DNA of 64,000 bases from Loxodes magnus (GCA_946699065.1 CAMPDV010000192.1:1-64000); one strand, 5' to 3'; numbered from the stretch's first letter, positions 11,414 through 23,044 are shown. The notes: generated by a model not told the origin, from the letters alone. Made by a program: numbers and translations.

Positions 11414-12350
11414 ATGGTGGAAAGTTTCTAGAAAGGATTCTATACCTCCTCTTCTAAGCCAAAAAGGAGGGAGGAAGCAGGAAACCACTTCTTGGCAATC
11501 ATCTTCTTCGCAAATTTAGCCTTTTCTTAATATTAACAACCTTAAAAATCTGGAATTTAACAAGAGTAACGGAAGAAGGTTCAAAAAGCAAGCATACTGA
11601 AACACCGACTTCACTAGAGGACCCCAGAAAGCAGGCAAAGTCTGCTTTACACCAGGAGGTGTCGGAATTTAATCCTTCTGGTAGATGAGCAAGGAAAAGC
11701 TCATCCAAGTTGAAATAAACCTTCAGGAAGAGGCCAAGAGACTAAAGAAGGACAACGATAAGCTAATGGAGAATCTGACCAAGCAAGAGAAATCTAATCA
11801 AGATTTATGTCCTAAGAAAGGAAATTAAGTGCATTTTGGAACATATCACAGAGTCAGAACTGATAATCTTAAAATTAGCAAGAGAAACAGACGGAGTTGG
11901 GCAACAAGCTTGGAGAAATAGAAGAGAAATAGAAGAGAAATTTCAACAGCAAATGAAACTTAATGAGCAAAGAGGTGATCTTATGCTGATAGAGGTAATT
12001 GACAGGAAGAAGAAGGTTAAGCCAATCAAATTAGCTAAAAGGTGCTTCTATTGTAATTCAGAGAAATATCTATGAAGAAGATGTGAGTAATTCCTAAATT
12101 TAAGAACCAGTATTGGAGAAAATAAAGGAAATAGCAAGCATAGCAAAAGAAAAAGAGATAACTATAACAAAGGAAAATTAGAGAGAGACTATTCATGAAC
12201 TAGCTTGTAATATTTATAGAAAAAAACCTTTGCTGGACGGAAGCATAGTTAGAGACAACAAGAACAAGTAGGTGGGAGAGGAGTAGAGACTTATAAACAT
12301 TTTTAATCTCGGAGCAATCTGGAACCGGCATGAAGAGGTGAAAATCCTCG
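11414..12350 (+). pseudogene. ORF1-type fossil 'gamma' D (coiled coil + knuckle), unit 1
   Basis: Seen: ATG at 11414, coil from the ATG at 11685 (LQEEAKRLKKDNDKLMENL), an FWNI motif, a Lys-rich linker, and the knuckle CFYCNSEKYLWRRC (12043-12084; Tyr for the usual His, Trp by TGA), then a Lys/Arg-rich tail and LGAIWNRHEEVKIL. Same family as 5480-6425. It sits between two parts that are adjacent in the beta relative at 57320-58095, so it may have inserted there. Broken by a few changes. Confidence 0.65.
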
Positions 12351-12479
12351 AAAATTGCCAAACTTAACTATTTTATTAATAATAATAAGATATTGATATT
12401 GTAAAAATATGGATATAAGGAAAACAAATGTTATAGGTTTAAGGGAAAATAATATTAAGAAACGGAAAGGAGAATTTAA

Positions 12480-12745
12480 AGCCTATTTAAGATTTATTGC
12501 ACACTAAACGGAAATATGTATTAGAACAAAAATTTTAACCTTACTTAGAAGCTCCAAAGATTACTGATGCACTGAGATGATTCGAGACATGAATGATAGG
12601 ATTTGTTTTCCAAACATTAGCAAGAAGAGAAAAAGCAATTTATAATGATTTACGACCTGGAAAAGTCAGATGAATACGATATAAAAGATTTCTGATAAGA
12701 AAAGAATTCTACAAAATCTAATATGTGGTTAACCAAATAAAGGTG
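12480..12745 (+). pseudogene. ORF1-type fossil 'beta', C-terminal domain, unit 1
   Basis: Reads PYLEAPKITDALRWFETW then NDLRPGKVRWIRYKRFLI and ends near IKVTPQ. The minus-strand relative near 57340-57600 has PYLEAPKIMDKQRWFEKW, NLRPREARRIQ and NQIKAPVQ. Substitutions at the protein level with a kept frame indicate a real domain, of unknown fold. The alpha tail block (NLDLYRKKEIHI...TITP) may be a distant version. Confidence 0.5.
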
Positions 12746-13008
12746 ACACCACAATAACAAAATAAGTTATGCTATGTAAAAAAAATGAAAATAAGTAATG
12801 AAAATCTTAATTATATTATGGAATAATAAAAACTATAAATTGAAACAATAATAAATAATCAGTATTTCTTGTACTTTGAAAATATGGAAATAAGAGAAAA
12901 CACGAAAAGGTGATTTAAGAAAGGTTTATATAATATGGGCAATGTAAAGAAAAATGAATTTTAATATTAAAAAAGAAAATTGATAAATAAATAAATAAAT
13001 TTGATTAC

Positions 13009-13470
13009 AGAGTGCGTAGCACTCTCGTTGGTGCGCAGCTCTTTAAAAAATTTTTCATACTGACAAGAATGTTTGTTGCTGATAAAATTATCAGATACTG
13101 GTAGACCTTGTTCAATACTGGTATAATTATTCAGTACTGATAAAAATGTTCAATGCTGATATAATTTTAGAATACTCGTAATCTTTAATATTTGTTGGAG
13201 GTCCAAGGACATGGCAGGATTGTGTCTCATTGCATCACCAAAGCAGAGGACGATATGTGTCAATTATGGGTACTTAAATTCTCTTCCTCTGATGAAGCTC
13301 GCAATATTATTTCTTTTTCGTTCCAGAATTAAATCTAAACTAAGCCAATGCCGAAGGTCTAAGAATCTTATGTCTCGAGGCCAAACCAAAGCAGAGGAAG
13401 ACATAAATTCGATTATGGGTACTTAACTTCCCCAACCTCTGATGAAGATGACCTTGTTGCTCACCTTCGA
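13009..13470 (-). mobile_element. Short repeat element S2 with shared 3' tail, unit 1
   Basis: Read on the minus strand it ends in the shared tail, here a perfect hairpin (AGAGTGC TAC GCACTCT, 13009-13025), followed by an (ATTT)n-like run. Upstream are about five degenerate 20-26 base repeats built on CAGTAYTGA (13055-13180). Further on, two direct copies of a ~75 base block share ACCAAAGCAGAGGA and ATTATGGGTACTTAA on the plus strand (near 13240-13315 and 13375-13450). It has no recognised protein. Inferred: a second SINE-like family. Confidence 0.5.
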
Positions 13471-13479
13471 ACAATGAAC

Positions 13480-14195
13480 AAAGCAATATTAAAAAATTAT
13501 ATATGATGATAAATCAGTTATTTAATCAAAAATTTACAATATAAATAAAGAAAATAAACAATATATAAATAAAGCTAATATAAATTAAGAAGAAAAATAA
13601 AAATATTGTTAACATTAATTTTCTAAATTATATTTATGTATTATTAAATGAAAGATAAAATTACATTTTCCTAAAGGTATTTTATTTTATTTTACTTGCT
13701 TTGTTAAGTTTACTCCTTCATAAAGTATGTGAGTTTAATTTGTATAATTTAAATAAAAAATTAATAAAAACTATCTTACATATGTAAATATAGAAAACCA
13801 GTTTTGATATAAAATAAACTTCAAGCATTTATTAAATAAATATAATTGTATATTTGATTTTTATATTAATATAATAAAATTTAAAGTTACAAAAATATAT
13901 TTTCCAAAGTAAAATTATAATAAAAAATCAATCTTTTATTATTTATTCGTTCCTTCACTATTTAAATAAAAAGATTTACTATACCATTATATTTATTTTT
14001 AGCAGTATTTTTATAAATAAATAAGTTTTCGACTATAGCTCAGTAAATTATCCAAATGATACAATTGGGCTAAACAGAAAAAAGAGATATATATGTATAT
14101 ATATATGCTAATATATTATTTATATATTATTTATATATTATTTATATGTCATACTGTAAGTTATTATAAATTTAAAAAATTCGAATTCCATTTTC
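13480..14195. other. AT-rich stretch; contains an 11-base tandem repeat, unit 1
   Basis: Downstream of the RING gene on its strand. The only structure seen is ATATATTATTT repeated three times at 14110-14146, against two copies in unit 2 (34339-34372). Confidence 0.6.
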
Positions 14196-15694
14196 TCATT
14201 TCAGTCTAAACTTAAACTCGAAAAGTGGTCCTTATAAATAAAAGGACAAATCTCCTTTAGGGATATTTTTAGCTCCATATACCTTAAGAGTATAACCATT
14301 CTAAGAAACCTAAGATTAAAATTCATTTTGTTTCCACATCATAAACTTCCACTCTAAAAAATCGATTTCTAAAACATAAAACTATTCAGCTTCAATTTCT
14401 ACTTTGGATTTTCCTCAAAAAAGTTATTAATAATATTTCTTATTAAAAACATTAACGCTTGAATTTTAGTTATTTTTTCAATGACATCTTAATTTTAATA
14501 AGTTGCTTGATTTCCTTTTATTATTCTAATAGTTGATATATAAGCCATTTATTATTAAGAAACCGAAGGATAAATAGATAATCCATAAAATTAGCAATCT
14601 TTATTCATTTTAAAACATAAATATCCCTTCTTTCCTCCTACCTCTCAAAATATATTATCATCAACACTTTTATTTAAAAAAAAATTAATAATATTTGATG
14701 AAAATATTCTATTTTACTTTTGTTCAATATCTAAAAGTATTTTATTTTGTTCTGCCTCTTCTGATTCTCAAATACTCAATAAATAAAGTTAAATTAAAGA
14801 CAATAAATTTTTCTTAGTGATAATCTAAATCATTTTATCTCTCTATTAAATCTTATTTTAAAACTAAAAGATCTAAATTTCTAAGTCATCTAAGTTATGT
14901 TTATAATAATGCTCTTCTACTGTTAAAACTTATTCTTTTTCATTTTCTTTTTATTAAATTTCTTAATTTTAAATTTCTTATTTTTATTAGTAGACTATCA
15001 TTTTATTATTGCCACCTACATTTATAAAAACTCTAAATAAGTTATTCATTTTATTGTCAGAAAACTCTTTTTATATTTTATTTTCTTCTTTCATTATTTT
15101 AGTTTCTTTATATGAGGCATGAAGAATTTGCTTATACTAAGCTCAGAATTAAAAGATTTCCTTTTAGTTATAACTTTAAGTAAGTTGTGATTTAAGAAAG
15201 CTAATTTTTTATAGAGTTAAGTAATGGTAGTTTTAATATTATTGTAGTTGTTCTGTTTATTATTTAGATTTAAGTGTTATACTCTACTATTTTAGTTAGT
15301 TTATTTAAAGATTTAGTTTTTATTAGATTTCTTAAATTTATTGAATCACTTTAGTTTTGTTTGTATTTCATAGTTACATCTAATCTATAGAGTTTTATAA
15401 GTTGAGAGAGAGTTGTTTAAAGTTGTATTATAATAGATTTTATTGTTCTTAGTTTCTTTATTTTTGATATAACTGTTCTAAAATACTTTAATCATTATTT
15501 AACTAGATGACAGGAGTAAGAGACATTTTATAATCGAAGGGACACATAAACTATTAAATAAAGAAGTAATTTTAGCAACAGTTAAGGCAGATATTTTTTC
15601 CACAGTCTAAGAGTTTAGGAAGATTATCGGTTAGATTATAAGATTTAGAGCAAAGAGAGCAATGGAATGGAAGACTTAGTTAAGTTTTTTCCAT
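14196..15694 (-). pseudogene. RING-finger/coiled-coil gene, unit 1 copy, with single-base length differences
   Basis: This is the unit 1 counterpart of the intact gene at 34415-35914, at the same place and orientation, with the same ATG, RING cysteines and terminal TGA. Against the unit 2 copy I count five one-base length differences, mostly in homopolymers: near 14877 (-1), 14810 (+1), 14480 (-1), 14352 (+1) and 14334 (-1). The total is 1,499 bases, so the frame does not close. Two pairs nearly cancel, which is unusual for free decay. Two readings fit: a young pseudogene, or homopolymer errors in the assembly. Raw reads over these five runs would decide. The RING part (15694 to ~15500) is unaffected. 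Confidence 0.7.
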
Positions 15695-16095
15695 TTTATA
15701 ATTTATCAGTTTTAAAACAGTTAAAATGATGATTTGATAATTAAAATAAAAGTATTAAAAATATTTAATAATTAGATGTATTTAAGTTAATAAAAAATTT
15801 TAAACTTAGAAATAAATTTATTGGATATGAATAGTTAAATATTTAATACTTAATAATGTTTATATTCTTTTTATTTTCACTGAATTATTAAACAGTTAAA
15901 TAATTTTTTTATTTTAAGGTTATTATTAATAAAGATATTTTATAAAAAGTGAATAAGACAAATATTATCGCGAATTTTTATTTATTTTCTTTTTATAATT
16001 TATTAACAAAAAAATTATTTAAAATTATTTCCTTTTAAATATTTTAAAACTGGTAATTTTTCAGAGATTGAGATTTTTAAATTTACTTTTTATAT
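15695..16095. other. AT-rich stretch upstream of the RING gene, unit 1
   Basis: Would hold the RING gene's promoter. No motif was recognised. Its first ~100 bases next to the ATG are shared with the inverted copy (44400-44500), the rest is not. Unit 2 counterpart 35915-36315. Confidence 0.5.
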
Positions 16096-16099
16096 TATA

Positions 16100-16960
16100 A
16101 TATTCTTACTAAAACTCCTCATTTTCTAATTTATTTCTCTCTGTGATCTATCATCTGTTTTACCATTCTTTATTTCTTGTTAATTGGTTCCAAATTTTAT
16201 TGCATTTTTAGTATATCCTTCCTTGAAAAAATTCAGTATATTTTCCTAAATTAATATATTCTCTTTCTTTCTCTTTAGTATCTATTTTTTTTAATATGCT
16301 TTTTTTTCTTTTCTAGATAAATTAGCAAATCACTTAAGGTATTTTTCCCGTCTATATAAATTGTATTTCTTCAAAATTAGTTTAGCATGTTTCTCCAATC
16401 ATATAAAAATAGAATTTTTTTCTATAAATCCATTTTATCTCCAATTTGCAAGTTGATTTTGCGTTCTTAGTTCCTTTGATGTTGAATTTTGATTATTTTC
16501 TTCAATATTTTCAACCAGTCCTATCTACTTCTATTCTAGTTTTAGTTTGACTGATATCATCTTGAGATATATTTCAAAATATGTTTAGTTCTCTTTCTAA
16601 GATCATACGTCTTGATTCTATGTCTCTACTATTTCAAGTTTTTCAAATAAGCTACTTATTATGCTTCTTTAGCTTCTTGATCTCTTCCTAAAGGTCCAAC
16701 ACCATTTAATCAGATGGCCATAGCTTACTTGTTACTCAGTAGATAAATCCGAGATTTTCGAGTTAAAGAAATTTTTGACCTATTTCTTAGTTTTCTCATC
16801 AGAGGTGAGAGTTTAAATTTAAAAAGCACCACTTTTAATGGATTTTCCTTTTTCCTTGAAATTCTAGAATTATAATTACTTCTACTTATTGGGAGCAAGA
16901 AACTTTTCTAATTCTTTGCATCTTTTCCATTTTTAATTTTATATAGTGAAATAATAAATT
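16100..16960 (-). pseudogene. ORF1-type fossil 'gamma', minus strand, unit 1
   Basis: The minus strand reads LQEEIKKLKKHNKQLI then RRMILERELNIFWNISQD near 16720-16560, matching the coil and FWNI motif of the gamma members at 5480 and 11414. No knuckle is recognisable. Broken and older-looking than the plus-strand members. This ~2.8 kb region (15.8-18.6 kb) is absent from the inverted RING locus at 44.3-46 kb. Confidence 0.55.
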
Positions 16961-17246
16961 TAATCTATCTTTATCTTATTTGTTATGATCATAAATATTA
17001 AAATTTTAGTTATTATTATATCATTATATTTTATCGTTATCTTTAGAGAATTCGCAATCAATCAAATTCTTTATTGAGAATACTGTATACATTTTTATTA
17101 AATGTTCTTAAACGGGTAATTAAAGCCTGTTTGAAAAAGCTTTATCAATTTAATATGTAGATCAACCATTTTCTTGAATTATTCAACTAGTTATAAGTTT
17201 TAGTTTTAATTTAAACTCATTTTCACTAATATAAGATCTCAGATCA

Positions 17247-17560
17247 TAGAGTATGTAGCACCTCAATGATTTGCAGCTCTTTTGATAAAGTTTTTTAAGG
17301 TTTATAAAGTTGAAATCTTTCCATGTACTATCATTCTCTTAAAGTCTTGTCTTTTATAGAGCGGTAATCGGATTGCTTCTCTAAGAGACTTTAGTAATTG
17401 TCATCTTTCATCAAAGCACGTTATATTTGATGCCTCCAGTTCTGTCTCTTTTAGCTCCTGTCAAGATTCTTGATCGGTTTTTCGTCTATAGGATAATTTG
17501 TGACACCAGAAGTTAGTAAATCTCAGTTGGAGGAGTGATCCTGCATATTTAAATTATAAG
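17247..17560 (-). mobile_element. Short element ending in the shared 3' tail, unit 1
   Basis: On the minus strand a GC-richer ~280 base block ends in AAGAGCTGCAAATCATTGAG then GTGCTACATACTC (17247-17281), a diverged form of the shared tail that keeps a GAG-GTG-CTA-CAT-A-CTC stem with a G-U pair. No ORF or other match. Probably a third SINE-like insertion. Unit 2 copy 37467-37780. Confidence 0.4.
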
Positions 17561-17686
17561 TAAAATGAAGTGAAATAATAAATTGATGAACTATTAAATA
17601 ATAATTTAAAAATAAATCTACACTTAAAATAAATTAAACTACTTTCCTTAATAACTAACTTTCATTTATATCATTTTAATTATTTC

Positions 17687-18125
17687 TTGCTCTAAATCTT
17701 ATAGTCTAATTGACAATCCTCCTAAAAAATATATCCCTTAAATCTAAATAATAAACAGAACAACTACAATAATATTAAAACTACCATTACTTAACTCTAT
17801 AAAAAATTAACTTTCTTAAATCATAATTTACTTAAAGTTATAACTAACATGCAATATTTTAAATTTTAACTTAGTATAAGCTAATTCTTCATATCTCATA
17901 TAAAGAAACTAAAATAATGAAAGAAGAAAATAAAATATAAAAAGAGTTTTCTGACAATAAAATGAATAACTTATTTAGAGTTTTTATAAATGTAGGTGGC
18001 CAATAGTAAAATGATAGTCTACTAATAAAAATAAGAAAATGAAAAAGAATAAGTTTTAACAATAGAAGAGTATTATTATAAACATAATTAAGAAGATTTG
18101 GAAATTTTATAAAATTTAGCTTAAT
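17687..18125 (+). pseudogene. Truncated inverted duplicate of the RING gene (unit 1)
   Basis: The sequence restarts near the RING (TTGCTCTAAATCTTATAGTC, compare the RING gene at its second Cys pair), then jumps to the middle of the gene, losing most of the RING and the first coiled coil. It continues through the block coding FRVFINVGG and stops matching near 18125. It lies opposite and ~2 kb beyond the full copy at 14196-15694, so the two form an imperfect inverted repeat. It cannot give a working RING protein. Confidence 0.7.
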
Positions 18126-18129
18126 ATTA

Positions 18130-18640
18130 ATCATATTTTTTACTTATGATAATAGAATAATTTATTTAGCATATATGTAAATTTATCATAGAGAATTTAA
18201 ACATTAATCATTATAAAAAAGAATTAAAAATATTAAACTTTAAATGAAATGATAGAGAAAAAACTGAAAGTTACTTACTCATCCTTAAAAAATAATCTAA
18301 AATTTTGCTTAAAAATTTAAAAACCTAATAGCAGATTAAACTATTTTAATTACTTTAAGAAAATACCACGAACTTTTTATATTTAAAAAAATAATATAAA
18401 GTATAATAAAACATCTTATACTCTTTCTTATGTAATTACCAAATCTGTTCTCAAATATTAACTTTTTTGAGAAATCAGAAAAATTTTTTCATTTAGAATG
18501 CACTCTTACTTATCATAAAAATTATAAGATTTTATACTTACACACTTCTCTAGTTATAAATAAACATTCGCTTAATTGATCATAATTAAATTAAATTAAT
18601 AAGTAAACATCATTTTAATTAATTTCAACTATAAAATTTA
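18130..18640. other. AT-rich stretch with no recognised feature, unit 1
   Basis: Between the truncated RING duplicate and the right GC-richer module. Unit 2 counterpart 38350-38860. Confidence 0.5.
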
Positions 18641-18641
18641 T

Positions 18642-18913
18642 TGGAAACTCCTTTCCGATTGCACAACCCGACGCTCTCTTTTTATGGAATAACAGGGATA
18701 TCCTGTTGTTCTCCAGGCACAGCTGCTAGGGAGATCCATCGCTATGAGCAGCCAGACTTCAAGCCCCTACCAAGAGCGGATAATCTCAAAGACAGCGTTC
18801 CCTTCAGAAAATGACTCTGACCAGGGACTTTCTCAGCGACAGGAAAGGAACTTGTTCCTAGTCATAAAACCAGAAAGTTTAGTCACGAAGGTCAATCTCA
18901 GCTCCCACCATCT
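18642..18913 (-). repeat. GC-richer ~275 bp module, right copy, unit 1 (inverted)
   Basis: Inverted partner of 3555-3830. Its inner flank (TTGGAAACTCC...) differs from the left copy's inner flank, which makes it possible to tell which module a recombinant came from. Confidence 0.7.
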
Positions 18914-20397
18914 TTTTAATTATCTTTTTATTTTGATTAAATCTTACTTTAATTATCAGAACTATAATCTTTTAATTTACAATTTTTCATTTTAAAAAAT
19001 ATAATTTGACTATTTTTTATTGAATATGGTTGTTTTTATTGTTAAATGAAATAAAAATAATTTTAATTTATTTAATAAATAATATGCAATTATAAAAAAT
19101 TAAAATTGAAATATTTATTTAACTTTTTTATCTTTATCACATTTTTTAATTTCAACAACTTATTTATTTTATAAAATTTAGCTATTATTAATAAGATTTT
19201 CTTCTTATTTATGTATTTTAATTATATTTTCATTCATTATTAATTTAATGTATCTTAATAATTTATATTTCTCATTCTAATTGTGATCATTTTCTATTCT
19301 GTATCTATCATTTTCTTATTTTTCGATATTCTTATCTTTTTCAATATCCTATCATATTTAATTTTTTTATAGCTTGCTTTATTTTTTAAGTTGCTATAAA
19401 CATTTTTTTTTCAAACTCTAAGCTTAAAAATAAAAAAAATAGTGAAAATTTAGATATGAAGTGTAAAAATTAACTGAAGCAATAAAGCAAATAAATAGTG
19501 ACATCTGTCTATAGAATACAATAATAAAAGTATGGAAGCTTGGAAATATTAGATGTTGAGAATGAAGTTAATATTAAATTTAAATATTCATTAATAATTT
19601 TTAAATTAATTTTGAGCAAATTACTTTAAAATTTATGAAGCTTTACTTTTAATTAAAAAAGATTATCTTCTTAAGACTTTTATTTTCAAATAAAATAGAA
19701 TCATAATAGTTAATAGCAATAGCTTATCTTAGTTTAGAATAAATATTCTTTTTAATATAAAAAGATGTGAAATAATAAATTAAATTAATTTAATCTTAAA
19801 ATAAAACAAATATTTTTATATTTAATTTTGAATGAGAATATATACTTTGTAAATTATAAAATAATAAAAAATCTTACCATTTAAGTTTAAATAAATGGAA
19901 GTTAAATCGAATGTTAAGAGAAATTTATAATTGTTTCTTATGATTAATTAATATTTTTTATAAATATTTTCAAACTGCTGAAACAAACACGAAAGAAATT
20001 TGAATTTATAAAGAAAATTAAAAAAATTGATAATATTACAGTAGAATAAATTATATTAGTGTTTATATTTTATTTTTTTATTATTTTTTAATTAAATATA
20101 AAAATCAAATAAACTTTCAAAATAAAGCTACTAATAACTATTTATTAATTTTAATTGGATTAAAATCTAATAATTTTACACAAATATCTTAAATATATTT
20201 TTATATATAGCATTTAAAAAGTAAACACTAGATTTTAAAAAAAAGTTAGTTAATTATATTAAATTACTTTTTTTAATATTTTAATTGTAAGAAATAATTA
20301 ATTTTATGTTAAGTTATAAAAATAGTATAATTTAAATAAGTAATTTATCTATATTTAAAATTTATATAAAAGATTAAATAAACAATAATAAAAAAAG
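18914..20397. other. AT-rich spacer across the unit 1/unit 2 junction
   Basis: About 1.5 kb, very AT-rich, no motif, RNA-like block or paralogue seen. The same spacer follows at 39132-40599. Confidence 0.5.
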
Positions 20398-21640
20398 GGA
20401 ATAATCTGTCCATCTCTTAAAGAATTACTTAGAAACTTAAGAAGAAAAGCAGCAAAATAAATAGAGAAAAAGCATCAACAACAAGAGGAATCGAGTTCCT
20501 CATCAGAAGGTAAAGTTATGACCGGAACTTCAAAGATAGAAAAACCTTAAAATTAAATTGACCAAAAATTATAAAATAAATACGACCAAATTAAAAAATT
20601 TATCTAAAAGTACGAAGAAACAATCTACAATTAAGGGAAAAATCAGAGAATTAATGAAAAATAATGACGACTAAAATAACGAGGTATTAATACTATGCGT
20701 CAGTTATCTAAAAAGTTTATAATAGAGAAATAACTTTATGAATAATCACAATCGATAGTTATTTCATAAAAATCATGATTATAGAAAAATTCTTAACTAA
20801 ATTAATTTATTAAGAAAAATAATAAGAAGAAAAACTGAAAAATTTACAAAATCGAATAGAGAAATTGAAAAAAAAATTTAAGAAGCAAAATCAGAAAAAA
20901 CCAACCAAAAACTGTTACTACTGCAATTCAGCCTACCATATTTTACTACAATGTTGAATATGAAAACAACTAAGGATAAAAGAAGAACGAAGAATCGGAA
21001 GAAGTCTAAATAAATTCTGAATAAACTCTGAATAACGGAAAATGGAATCTTCTAGTAGAAACCTTTATCAAAAATGAAATTATCTATTATTGGTAGTTTA
21101 CTACATATAAAAAAGATTGTGGCATTCATCCACGTAAAAAAAATGGCAGTAAGTATCTGGTTGAAAGCCAAGGGAAAGCTAAAACTCTCAAAATTTAAGT
21201 ATATTATTATTATAAGAAAAAATGTATTGAAATAAAAAATTTAATTTTGATTAAGATTAACTTAAAAGTTAGTCTCAAGGAACTAAAATATTTCTTTTAA
21301 ACCTTAAGTAATAAAAGCAATAAGAATTAGAAAATTAGAACAATAATTACATACTAAGTTGTAATTCTCAGCTATAATTAAACCTTAAAAGCATCTTAAG
21401 TCGATGTTACACTTGAGATTTCTTTGATTTTTTTGACTGAATAAATTAATATGCAACATGCTTTTTAACCAGATCTTTAATTTTAAGCATTAATAAAATT
21501 AAAAGCAAATCAATGATAAAAAGAGAATATAAAATTAAGTAGAAGAAATTTGGATTTATATCGTAAGAAAGAGATTCATATCTCTTCCAAAGGATATACT
21601 CATGAACAAAATTGCTGAATTATTTACAATTACTCCTTAA
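20398..21640 (+). pseudogene. ORF1-type fossil 'alpha', unit 2
   Basis: Unit 2 copy of the element at 121-1365, with the same CCHC knuckle at 20913-20954 and the same tail block. It is broken; decay is shared with unit 1 plus a few private differences. Confidence 0.68.
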
Positions 21641-21699
21641 TATTTAACTAATTGATTATTTTTTTTGCATTAATCATTTAACTCTTTAAAGTTTATTTA

Positions 21700-22265
21700 T
21701 ATAATTTTTTCATAGATTTCATTTTTTTGTTATTAAAAGTCCTTTCAGTAGAAATTTTAAATATTATTGATTCTTCTTCATTTTCATATTTTAATGTTAT
21801 CCAGCTCAGTTATTTCAAGTATAAATTGTTCGTGCTTTTCATTTGTGTCTATCTCTATTTATAGTAATTTGTGGCTTTAAACTTCTTTCCAATTATTTGC
21901 AGTCGAACAATAAAATGTATATAAGTTTGACCTGCTTTTCTTCTTAATTTTATTTTGAAAAATCTACTATTTCCTACTAAATGTTTTAATTTCTTCAGCT
22001 TATCATCTCTTTATTACTCTTCGTCCTTTAATATCCATTTAGATTTTAGGTTTGATATTAAAGAACTACTATGAGTATTAGAAAGTTGAAAGTACTCATT
22101 TACATTCCTTGGAGTTTTTATCATACTAGTGATCAGGTAAGAGATTCCTCTTTTATATCTTAACTTTAATTAGTAAATTCTTATTTTTCTTGCTTTATTA
22201 TGAATTCTCAGTTTGCGTTCAGTGAAGTTAACTTAAATACGCTTATTAATAGATTGACTGATACC
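21700..22265 (-). pseudogene. Coiled-coil-like coding fossil, unit 2
   Basis: Counterpart of 1420-1990, nearly identical in sequence. No added information beyond copy number. Confidence 0.38.
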
Positions 22266-23044
22266 TAAAAAGATAGTATGATATATAATTATCTAATTAA
22301 TAGGCTATAAGGAATTGCTAAACTATATCAAACTTGATGATACAGATTTATTTAAATATCAACCAGTATAAATGGAATTTTGGACTAACATTATCAGAAC
22401 TTAGTATTTTTAAATTAATAATGGTAAATTATTGATTTAATGTAAGAGTTTTGCTTTAAATCTCAAACTATCATTTTTCTGGAATACATCAGTATAATCT
22501 CTGAATGTCTCTTTTTCGAAACATAGATATCTTAAAAGCTCTACAACTAATTAAAATTTTATGAAATCTATTGAGAATTAATAAAAATAAAGAAACTATA
22601 AAAATAATAATCAATTTATTTGAAATTCTAGATATATCTAAAATATCTTAAATACAAAGTTTAGTAAACAGATATTACTCCTAATTTTCACAGGAGATAC
22701 TAGCAAGTCTAAAGTATATTTATATTAAAAATGATAATTAAAACAATTATTAAATATAAATAAAATAATTATATTAAGTATCTAGAAATTACTCATTTTT
22801 AATATAAAAGTATTTATATTCAACTTATCAAAAATATTTTTATTAAATCTAAAATAGTAAATCAATTATTGATAAAAAATGCTTTATAATTTATAATTAA
22901 CTGTTTATATCAAAAGATTATTAAAGTCAATTATAAATTATATTTAAATTATATACTTTTGTAACTAAGTTTAAGTAACTATTAATATAGAAATTTCTTT
23001 GCAAGCTTTGATGAATATAGAACTAGTTATTATATATATATAAA

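Larger units (their letters stand above)
1..20277. repeat. Tandem ~20.2 kb array, unit 1
   Basis: Base 1 onward (ATTTTAATTGTAAGAAAT) recurs at 20278 and again at 40483, and the sequence follows in register with only scattered substitutions and short indels. The phase is set by the window edge; the array may continue to the left. Contents in order: ORF1-type fossil, SINE-like module, left GC-richer module, two ORF1-type fossils, a second SINE-like module, LINE reverse transcriptase, further ORF1-type fossils, short repeat element, RING gene, minus-strand ORF1-type fossil, truncated RING duplicate, right GC-richer module. Confidence 0.95.

Noticed and set aside
13055-13180. CRISPR-like spaced repeats
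   Set aside because: The repeats are short and degenerate, the spacing is irregular, and the context is a eukaryotic repeat element.
13211-13426. 71-residue frame (MAGLCLIASPKQ...), repeated at 33442-33657
   Set aside because: It crosses the duplicated block of repeat element S2, the two blocks fall in different frames, and no protein motif is visible.
18744-18995. Open frame starting MSSQTSSPYQER, also seen at 38963-39202 (+) and 23763-23990 (-)
   Set aside because: It lies in the GC-richer module. In two of five copies (unit 1 left and the chimeric copy) one-base indels break the frame, and the frame runs into AT-rich flank. The base composition alone explains its openness.
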